DNA from: Phoronis australis
Lineage: Eukaryota > Phoronida > Phoronidae
Reading direction: 5' to 3'
NCBI GenBank assembly: GCA_002633005.1
Contig: NMRA01000229.1
Coordinates: 72,713-103,013, forward strand
DNA length: 30,301 nt
A program made the translations under genes and the position numbers. This document shows, piece after piece, positions 20,091 to 29,288 of the stretch (the stretch's first letter is position 1; the number at the start of each line of letters is the position of its first letter). Below the pieces are notes generated by a model. It made no database searches. It was not told the DNA's origin and worked only from the letters and a program-made list of their open reading frames with translations.

Positions 20091-22440
20091 GGATAAATGT
20101 CCGACGCATTATGCGTCATCTCCGTCTGGCGTCCACTGCTCTATATTCAAAACGCCTTGACGTATGTTCATGAAATTTTGCACATGTTTCCCTTTCATGG
20201 ATGGGATGGCTTGAGAGAACTTTCGGACGGATCTGACTACGGGTGTGCCCCCTAGTGGAAGTTTAGTCTTCTACGTTTACCTCTGTATCTTCAAAAGTAC
20301 TGAACAGATTTTATTAAAATTTGGTATATAGGCACCTATTAGTGATCTGACGCTGTCCTGCCGTTTTCGGATGGACTCCTTGTAGCTTGCGCCACCTAGT
20401 AGCCATTTTTATGCGCCCACATATTGATAAAAGGATGCATTATGCCGTCATCTCCGTTCGTTCCGGCCTTCCGTTCGGCCATCCGTCCGTCAGGCATCTG
20501 CTGCTCTTTCTCTAAAACGCCTTGACATATCTTCATGAAATTTTGTACATGTGTTCCTACCGTAAATGGGACGGCATGAGCGAACTTTCGAACGGATCCG
20601 ACTACTGATGTATCCCTTCAAAAGTGGCAATTTTATTTTTTTTACGTTTACCTCTGTATCTTCAAAAGTCCTGATCGGATTTTCATAAAATTTGGAATAT
20701 TGGCACCTATTAGTGAGCTGACACTCTCTTCCCATTTTCAGATGGATTCGACATAGTTTGCACCACCTATTAGCCATTTTTCCTGTTTCGGAGTCTGTTT
20801 TTTGCATCCTCCTCTATCAACCAAACCACTCGAAGGATGATTGTGAAAATTGGCACGTATATTCTGACTGTAAAGTGGACGGCTGACAATGATTTTCCGA
20901 CTATTTTGACTACTGTGGCGCCTATGGCTGTATCTTCTAAACCGTTCAGAAGATCTTTACTAAATTTAGTAAGTGTATTTACATGGTGTGGACAACGGAT
21001 GGCAATCACTTTCAAACAGATCTAACTTTTGGTGTGCCACCTAGTGGTAATTTCATCTTTTTACGTTTACCTCTGTATGTTTAAAGGTCCTCAACATATT
21101 TTCATGAAATTTGGCATACAGGCATCTGCTGATGAGGTGACTCTCTGTTTTCAGACGGATTGGACCTAGTTTGCGCTCCCTAATGGCCACTTTTGTTGTT
21201 TTCAAGTATGTTTTTCGGCATTTACTCGTCTATCAACCAAACCTCTTTCAGGATAATTGTGAAAAGTGGCATGCATGTTTCTACTATGAAGTGGATGGCT
21301 GACGATTATTTTACGAGTTCGACTACTGTGGCGCCTCCTAGTGGCAGTTTTGTTTTTTGCGCTCATCGCTATATCTCCTAAACTGTATGCAGGATCTTGA
21401 CTTAATTGAGCAAGTGTATTTATATGATGCTGGCAACAGACGACGACGACTTTCAAACAGATCTAACTTTTGGTGTGCCCCCTAGTGGCAATTTAATTTT
21501 TTTACGTTTAACTCATTATCTTCAAAGGTCCTCAACAGATTTTCATAAAATTTTGAATATAGGCATCTATTGGTTGACGCTATCATCCTGGTTTTGGATG
21601 GAATCGAAGTATTTTGCGCCACCTGGTGACCATTTTTGCTGTTTTCAAATCTTGTTTTTGTCATCCACCCCTCGATCAACCAAATCATTCTGGGGATGGT
21701 TTTGAAAATTTGCCTACATGTTTTCAGTGATGATGGCGACCGACTCCTGTGGCACCTCCTAGTGGTAGTTTTGTTTTGTTTTTCGCTCATAACTGTATCT
21801 CCAAAACCCACTGTAGGATCATTATTAAATTTAGTAAGTGAATTTATGTGAAGATAACAGACGATGACTGTCAGGCAGATCAAACGGATGCTGTGCCCAC
21901 AAGTGGCAATTTCATTTTGTTCTGTTTTCCTTCGTTTCTCTGAAGTTCCTTGACTGATTTTACAAAATATGGCATGATCCCGTTTTCGGATGGAATGTAC
22001 GTTTTTGTGATACAAATAAATAACCCTAAAAGCACACCATTTGCGATGCATTCGTTTGCGGCGCATTTCAACGCTCTGCGTTGCTCTTATATTTCTTACG
22101 CTCACCTCTATCTTCGTAGGTCCTCAACATATTTTCACAAAAGTTGGTATACCCGCATCTATTAGTGAGACGACGATAGCCTCTCGTTTTCGGGTGTATT
22201 CAACATAGTTTGCGCCACCTAGTGGCCATTTTTACTGTTTTCAATTCTGTTTCTTTGTGTCTATCCCTCCATCAATCAAACTGGTCTAAGCATGAAAATT
22301 GGCATGTATGTTCTTACTATGAATAGGACAATTGATAATGATTTTCCGACGACTTTGGTTCCTGTGGCGCCTCATATTGGCAGTTTTGTTTTTTTTGCGC
22401 CTATGGCTATATCTCCTAAACCGTTTGCAGGATAAATGTG
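20091..22440 (+). repeat. Tandem ~2.35-kb higher-order duplication, copy 2
   Basis: Matches copy 1 block by block: the C box at 19879 corresponds to the one at 22212, an offset of 2,333. Consensus boxes lie at 20245-20258, 21034-21047, 21475-21488 and 22212-22225. An E monomer lies at about 22012-22085. The 207-codon minus-strand frame (21482-22105) is the longest in the array, but it runs through monomers B, C, A and E and has no recognisable domain, so it is not called as a gene. Confidence 0.8.
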
Positions 22441-23219
22441 GGCGTATTAAGCCGTCATCTCCCTCCGTCCGTCTGGCCGGCGTCCACTGCTCTATCTCCA
22501 AAACCCCTTGCTGTGTTCATGAAATTTTGCACATGTGCCCCTTTCATGGATTGGACGGCATGAGCGAACTTTCAGATGGATATGACTAAGGGTGTGTCCC
22601 CTAGTGGCAATTTTAGTTTTTATGCGCCCACATATTTATATGTGGACGCATTATGCCATCATCTCTGTCCGTCCGGGCGGCGTCCGGCGTCCGCTGCGCT
22701 ATCTCCAAAACCCTTTGACATACATTCATGAAATTTGAAACATATATTCCATTCATGAACGGGACGGCATGTGCGAACTTTCAGACGGATCCGACTACCG
22801 GTGTGGCCCCTAGTGGCAATTTTAGTTTTTTACGCTTACCTTTGTATCTTAAAAAGTCCTGAACGGATTTTCATGAAATTTGGTATGTAGGCACGTATTA
22901 GTGAGATGACGCTATCTTGCCGTTTTCAAATGGATTCGACATAGTTTGCGTCACCTAGTGGCCATTTTTAGTGTTTTCGAGTCTGTTTTTGTTTGACCAT
23001 CCCTCTATCAACCAAACCGCTCAAAGGATGATTGTGAAAATTGGCATGTATATGCTTACTATTTAGAGGACGGTTGACGATGATTTTCCGACGATTTCGA
23101 CTACTGTGGCGCCTCCTAGTGGCAGTTTTTTTTTGCGCCTATGGCTGTATCTCCTAAACCGTTCGCAGGATCTTTACTAAATTTAGCAAGTGTATTTATG
23201 TGATGTTGACAACGGACGA
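22441..23219 (+). repeat. Array 1 segment with two D monomers
   Basis: D monomers start near 22431 (truncated, after the GCAGGAT join) and at 22624. They are followed by B, C and A monomers that closely match 26269-26830, at an offset of about 3,645. Confidence 0.8.
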
Positions 23220-23780
23220 TGACGACTTTAGGATGATTCTGAGGACTGGTATGCCTCTAGTGGCAATTTTAGTATTTGCCTCTAGTGGCAATTTTAGTAT
23301 TTTACATTGACCTCTGTATTTTCATAGGTCTTCAGGTGTATACTTTGTGTTACTTCGTGACTATGAAGGAAAAGTTCCAAGTAGAAATTTGTTTCTGGCA
23401 TTCTATTGCTGTGCTAATCTCGTATGTTGGTAAATTTGTTTTTAAATCTATGTTTCTGTGGTGCTTTAAGCAACTGGTGTATAGGATGTGCTTGTATCAT
23501 GAAGATTACTCACATTTTGCCCCTAGCCTATTGAGGAGACAATGACCATGCCTTTCCATTTTGCAAAGTACAACATACTACATATATGCCCTCTACTGGC
23601 CACTTCATGGTACCAATAAACAACCCTAGAAGGATACCGTATGCGGTGTAATTGTGGGCGCATTTCAACGCTCTGCGTTGCTCTATCTCCAAAACGCCTT
23701 GCCGTGTTCATGAAATTTTGCACATGTGCCCCTTTCATTGATTGGACGGCATGAGCGAACTTTCAGATGGATACGACTAA
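23220..23780 (+). repeat. Duplicated unique block, copy 1
   Basis: A stretch of about 320 bp unrelated to the monomers (23320-23610), flanked by a doubled TGCCTCTAGTGGCAATTTTA and an E monomer, recurs almost unchanged at 27322-27775. It contains an 89-codon plus-strand frame (23276-23545) that remains open in both copies. However, the four differences I see within the shared frame all change the amino acid (Met/Val, Ile/Asn, Lys/Asn, His/Tyr), which argues against selection on a protein. No domain is recognised. Confidence 0.75.
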
Positions 23781-26268
23781 GGGTGTGCCCCCTAGTAGCA
23801 ATTTTAGTTTTTTACGTTTAACTCTATCTTCAAAAGTCGTGAACGGATTTTTGTAAAATTGTGTACATGGGCACCTATTAGTGAGATGACGCTACCCTGC
23901 CATTTTCGGGTGGATTCAGCTTAGTTTGTGCCACCTAGTGGCCATTTTTCCCGTTTTGGAGTTTGTTTTTACATCCACCCCTCTATCAACCAAACCACTC
24001 GAAGGATGATTGTGAAAATTGGCACATCTGTTCTGACTATGAAGTGGACGGCTTACAACGATTTTCTGACTATTTTGACTACTGTGGCACCTCCTAATGG
24101 CGTTTTTTTTATGTTTACCTCAAAGGTTCTCAACGTATTTTTATAAAATTTGGCATACAGGCATTTGTTAATGAGGCGTCGCTATCTCTCTGTTTTGAGA
24201 TGGTTTCGACCTAGTTTGTGCTACGTAGTGGCCACTTTTACTGTTTTAGAGTATGTTTTTTGGCGTTCACTCGTCTATCAACCAAACCGCTTGCAGGATA
24301 ATTGTGAAAATTGGCATTTGTGTTACTACTATGAGGTGGATGACTGACGATGATTTTCCGACGAGTTCAACTAATGTGGTGCCTCCTATTGGCAGTTTTA
24401 TTTTGCGCTCATGGCTATATCTCCTTAAGCATTTGCAGGATAAATGTGGACGCATTATGCGGTCATCTCCGTCCGTCTGTCTGTCCGTCCGACGTCCGGC
24501 ATTAGCTGCTCTAAAACGCCTTGACATATCTTCACTCTGTGTCTTCAAAGCTTCTTCTTAAGAGATTTATAAAATTTGGAATATCGATGATAGCGTCCCG
24601 TTTTTGGATGGAATCAAGGTATTTTGTGCCACTTAGTGTCCATTTTGCTGTTTTTGAGTTCACCTTCTATCAACCAAAGTATTCTTAGGATGATTTTGAA
24701 AATTGGCGTATATGCTCTTACTATGAAGAGGACGGTTCATGATGATTTTTCAATGACTAACTTCTGTTGTGCCCTCTAGTGGCAATTACGTTTTGTTTGT
24801 GGTCATGCCTACCGGTATATCTCCTGAGTCATTTGCAGGATCTCTACTAAATTTAGCGAGTATATTCATATGATGTTGACAACACGACTTCGATAGATCT
24901 GTCTATTGGTGTGCCCCCTACTGGCAATTTTAATTTTTTATATTTACCTCTGTGTCATCAAAGTTTTGAACAGATTTTCATAAAATTTGGAATATAAGCA
25001 TCTATTAGTGAGATGACCCTATCATCCCGTTTTCGGATGGAATCGAGGTATTTTGCGCCACCTTAGTGGTCATTGACGTATATACTGTTTTAGGCTTTTC
25101 ATGATGATTTTTCAACGACTTGGACTTCTGTTGTACCCCCTGGTGGCAGGTTCGTTTTTTACACTCATGGTTATATCTCCTAATCCACTTGCAGGATCTT
25201 CACTAAATTTAGCAAGTGCATTGTTATTAAGTTGACAACATACGACTGTTACAACTTTTGGACGATCTGACTACTGGTGTGACCCTAGTATCAACTTTAG
25301 TTTTTTACATTCATTATATTCAAAGGCCCTCAAGCGATTTTCATAACATTTGAAATATAGGCCTCCATCGGTGAGATGATGCTGTCTTCTTATTTTCGGA
25401 TGGATGAGATATGTTGCCCCACCTAGTGGCCATTTTTGCTCTCTGCCTCTCTATCAACCAAACTATTCTAATTGATTTTGAAAATTGGATTTAGGTTGTT
25501 AGTGTCAATAGGACGGTTGACGATGACAACTTTGACTACTATTGTCAAACAGTTTTTTTTCAAAGGTGCTCAACCGATTTTCATAAAACTTCATTGATAG
25601 GCATGTATTATTGAGATGATGCTATCCTCCCGTTTTAGGATGGGTTCGAGGTATTTTGCATCACCTAGTGGTCATTTTTATGCACCCACACATTTATATG
25701 TGGTTGCATATTGTCGTCATCTCTGTCCGGGCGTCCTGTGCCCGCAGCTGTACCTCCTAAACCTCTGGCACAATCTTGAAGAGATTTGGCAGATGTGTTC
25801 CTATTAAGCTGACGACAGATAACGACAAGTTTTGTACATCTCAGACTACGGGTGTGTCCACTTGTGGCAATTTTAATGCGCCCACATATTTATATACAGG
25901 CATCTGCAAATGAGGCGACGCTATCTTCGACCTAGCTTGTGTCACCTAGTGGCCACTTTACTGTTTTCAAGTATGTTTTTTGGCGTGTACTCGTCTTTCA
26001 ACCAAACCACTTTCAGGATAATTGTAAAAATTGGCATGTATGTTTCTTCTATGAAGTGGATGGCTGACGATGACTTTACGAGTTTGACTACTCTGGCGCC
26101 TCCTAGTGGCAGTTTTGTTTTTTGCGCTCATCGCTGTGTCTCCTAAACCATATGCTGGATCTTTACTTAATTTAGTAAGGCTGTATTTATATGATGTTGA
26201 CAACGGACGACGACGAGTTTCAAAGAGATCTAACTTTTGGTGTGCCCCCTAGTGGCAATTTTAATTAT
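23781..26268 (+). repeat. Array 1 segment including duplication partner 24540-25880
   Basis: Consensus boxes lie at 23928-23941, 24769-24782, 24911-24924 and 26242-26255. From about 24540 to 25880 it parallels 14815-17660 without the transposon. From about 25950 to 26260 it parallels 18830-19140, with the same ACGAGTTTGACTACTCTGG signature. A truncated D monomer (GCGCCCACATATTTATATACAGGCATCTGC) at about 25878 shows a fresh junction between D and B monomers. Confidence 0.8.
24810..24817. other. TACCGGTA, probable transposon excision footprint
   Basis: At the position paralogous to the insertion of transposon copy B, the sequence reads CATGCCTACCGGTATATCTCC. Compared with an empty GCCTATCTCC site it carries extra CCGGTA, which equals the first bases (TACC) and last bases (GGTA) of the transposon joined together. 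This suggests that the element was once here and left its ends behind. Confidence 0.55.
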
Positions 26269-27321
26269 GCGCCCACATATTTATATGTGGACGCATTATG
26301 CTGTCATCTCTGTCCGTCCGTCCGTCCGTCCGGCGGCGTCCGCTGCTCTATCTCCAAAACCCTTTGACATACGTTCATGAAATTTGGCACATATGTTTCA
26401 TTCATGAATGGGACAGCATGTGCGAACTTTCGGACGGATCCGACTACCGGTGTGCCCCCTAGTGGCAATTTTAGTTTTTTACGCTTACCTTTGTATCTTC
26501 AAAAGTCCTGAACGGATTTTCATGAAATTTGGTATATAGGCACCTATTAGTGAGATGACGCTATCCTTCCATTTTCAGATGGATTCAACATAGTTTGCGC
26601 CACCTAGTGGCCATTTTTAGTGTTTTCGAGTCTGTTTTTGTGCGTCCACCCCTCTATCAACCAAACAGCTCAAAGGATGATTGTGAAAATTGGCATGTAT
26701 ATGCTTACTGTGTAGAGGACGGTTGACGATGATTTTCCGACGATTTCGACTACTGTGGCGCCTCCTAGTGGCAGTTTTGTTTTTTTGCGCCTATGGCTGT
26801 ATCTCCTAAACCGTTCGCAGGATCTTTACAAATTGTGTAAGTATATTTATATGATGTTAACAACGGAAGATGACGACTTTTGGTCGGATCCGACTACCGG
26901 TGTGCCCCCTAGTGGCAATTTTAGTTTTTTACGCTTACCTTTGTATCTTCAAAAGTATTGAACGGATTTTCATGAAATTTGGTATGTAGGCACCTATTAG
27001 TGAGATGACGCTATCCTACCGTTTTCAGATGGATTCGACGTAGTTTGCGCCACCTAGTGGCCATTTTTACTGTTTTCGAGTCTGTATTTTTGCGTCCACC
27101 CCTCTATCAACCAAACCGCTCAAAGGATGATTGTGAAAATTGGCGTGTATGTGCTTACTATAAGGAAGACAGCTGACAATGATTTTCAGACGATTTGGAC
27201 TACTGTGGCGCCTCCTAGTGGCAGTTTTGTTTTTTTGCGCCCATGGCTGTATCTCCCAAACCGTTTGCAGGATCTTTACTAAATTTAGCAAGTGTATTTA
27301 TGTGATGTTGACAACGGACGA
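26269..27321 (+). repeat. Cleanest 450-bp A-B-C higher-order units
   Basis: After a D monomer (near-palindrome at 26273-26290) the boxes fall at exact 450-bp intervals: B at 26452 and 26902, C at 26597 and 27047, A at 26758 and 27208. Subunit lengths are therefore about 144 (A to B), 145 (B to C) and 161 (C to A). The similarity of the two units suggests recent duplication. This is the best reference for the array 1 consensus. Confidence 0.9.
26273..26290. repeat. D-monomer near-palindrome CCACATATTTATATGTGG
   Basis: CCACATAT and TATATGTGG pair around a central T-rich mismatch. The same 18 bases, or close variants, begin D monomers at about 2595, 3694, 7347, 17493, 17694, 18029, 20420, 22628 and 25685, usually followed by ACGCATTATGCCGTCATCTC and a CCGT run. 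Confidence 0.85.
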
Positions 27322-27780
27322 TGACGACTTTAGGATGATTCTGATTACCGGTATGCCTCTAGTGGCAATTTTAGTATTTGCCTCTAGTGGCAATTTTAGT
27401 ATTTTACATTGACCTCTGTATTTTCATAGGTCTTCAGGTGTATACTTTGTGTTACTTCGTGACTGTGAAGGAAAAGTTCCAAGTAGAAATTTGTTTCTGG
27501 CATTCTAATGCTGTGCTAATCTCGTATGTTGGTAAATTTGTTTTTAATTCTATGTTTCTGTGGTGCTTTAAGCAACTGGTGTATAGGATGTGCTTGTATT
27601 ATGAAGATTACTCACATTTTGCCCCTAGCCTATTGAGGAGACAATGACCATGCCTTTCCATTTTGCAAAGTATGCCCTCTACTGGCCACTTTATGGTACC
27701 AATAAACAACCCTAGAAGGATACCGTATGCGGTGCAATTGTGGGCGCATTTCAATGCTCTGCGTTGCTCTTGTTCTGTTT
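27322..27780 (+). repeat. Duplicated unique block, copy 2
   Basis: Partner of 23220-23780 at an offset of 4,102. The 89-codon frame (27378-27647) stays open but with only amino-acid-changing differences. Near 27677 it lacks about 15 bp present in copy 1 (ACAACATACTACATA). It ends in an E monomer (about 27697-27775) that leads directly into array 2. Confidence 0.75.
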
Positions 27781-28260
27781 TCCTTCGTTTCTTGGCAGAT
27801 TTTAGTTTAGGGCCACCTGTTGTCTATTTTTGGACCTAAGAAAAGCTCTAGAAACACGCTGTATGCGTTGCTGTCGTGGGTGCAGTTCAACGCTAGACCA
27901 TGCTTTTGTTACTGAATTGTGGCAAAGCTCTGCGCCACCTGTTGTCTGTTTTTGGAACTAAATAAGAGCTCTAGAAACAAGCTATATGCGTTGCTGTTGT
28001 GGGTGCATTTCAACGCCGTGCCTTGCTCTTGTTCCTAAATTGTGGCAAATTTCTGAGCCACCTATTGTCTGTTTTTGGAACTAATCAACAGCTCAAAAAG
28101 CATGCTCCATGCAACTTTGTTGTGGATGCATTTCAGTGCTCTGCCTTGCTTTTGTTACTGAATTGTGGCAAATGTCTGCGCCACCTATTGTCTATTTTTG
28201 GAACTAAAGAAGAGCTCAAGAAGCATGCTTTATGCATTGCTGTTGTGGTAGCATTTTAAC

Positions 28261-29288
28261 ACTACGACTTGCTTTTGTAACTGAATTTTGGCAAATTTTA
28301 GCGCCATCTGTTGTCTATTTTTGGAACTAAAAAAGAGCTCTTACAAATTTCAGTGCCACCTATTGTCTACTTTCAGAACTAAACAGCTCAAGAAGCATGC
28401 TTTATGCATTGCTGTTGTGGTAGCATTTTAACCCTGCGACTTGCTTTTGTAACTGAATTGTGGCAAATTTTAGCGCCACCTGTTGTCTATTTGTGGAACT
28501 AAAGAACAGATATAGCAAATTTTAGCGCCACCTATTGTGTACTTTCGGAACTAATCAACAGCTCAAGAAGCATTCCTTATGCGTTGCTATCATGGGTGTA
28601 TTTCAACACTACGCCTTACTTTTGTTACTGAATTGTGGCAAATTTTAGTGCCACCTGTTGTCTATTTTTGGAACTAAAAAAGAGCTCTAACAAATTTCAG
28701 TGCCACCTATTGTCTACTTTCGGAACTAAACAGCTCAAGAAGCATGCTGTATGCGTTGCTGTCGTGGGTGCATTTCAACACTACGCCTTGCTTTTGTTAC
28801 TGAATTGTGGCAATGTTTAGCGCCACCTGTTGTCTATTTTTAGAACTAAAGAACAGCTAAAGCAAATTTTAGCGCCACCTATTGTCTATTTTTGGAACTA
28901 AAGAAACTGGCTGTATGCGTTGATGTCGTGAATGCATTTCAACGCGTTGGTTTTGTTACAGATTTCTGGCAAATTCCAGCGCCACCTATTGTCTACTTTT
29001 GGAACTAAAGAAGAGCTCTAGCAAATTTCAGCGCCACCTATTGTGTACTTTTGGAACTAATCAACAGCTCAAGAAGCATGCTGTATGCGTTGCTATCGTG
29101 AGTATATTTTAACACTACGCCTTGCTTTTGTTACTGAATTTTGGCAAATTTTAGCACCACCTGTTGTCTATATTTGGAACTAAAGAAGAGCTCTAGCAAA
29201 TTTCAACGCCACCTATTGTCTACTTTCGGAACTAATCAACAGTTCAAGAAGCATGCTGTATGCGTTGCTATCGTGAGAGTTTTTAAAC
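28261..29288 (+). repeat. Array 2 higher-order repeat, copy 1
   Basis: A block of several short and long monomers that recurs 1,028 bp later. Segments such as AAGAACAGATATAGCAAATT (28502 and 29530) and AACTGGCTGTATGCGTTGAT (about 28904 and 29984) occur once per block, which fixes the period. Confidence 0.85.

Larger units (their letters stand above)
186..27060 (-). promoter_or_regulatory. Family of CTCF-like core motifs in array 1
   Basis: The plus-strand box matches S-Y-GCC-M-Y-CT-R-S-TGG, so the minus strand matches CCASYAGRKGGCRS, the core consensus for the zinc-finger protein CTCF. By eye I find 23 full matches. Their starts are 186, 3889, 4034, 6884, 12605, 12911, 14769, 18221, 18362, 19116, 19879, 20245, 21034, 21475, 22212, 23928, 24769, 24911, 26242, 26452, 26597, 26902 and 27047. 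Many more match with one mismatch, including all A-type boxes (GCGCCTCCTAGTGG). All have the same orientation. Binding is not shown; the family is repeated by descent, so the matches are not independent. Confidence 0.5.

Noticed and set aside
21482-22105. 207-codon minus-strand open frame
   Set aside because: It runs through successive array 1 monomers and has no recognisable domain. The corresponding region of the 2.35-kb sister copy (19437-19850) has only a shorter, differently interrupted frame.
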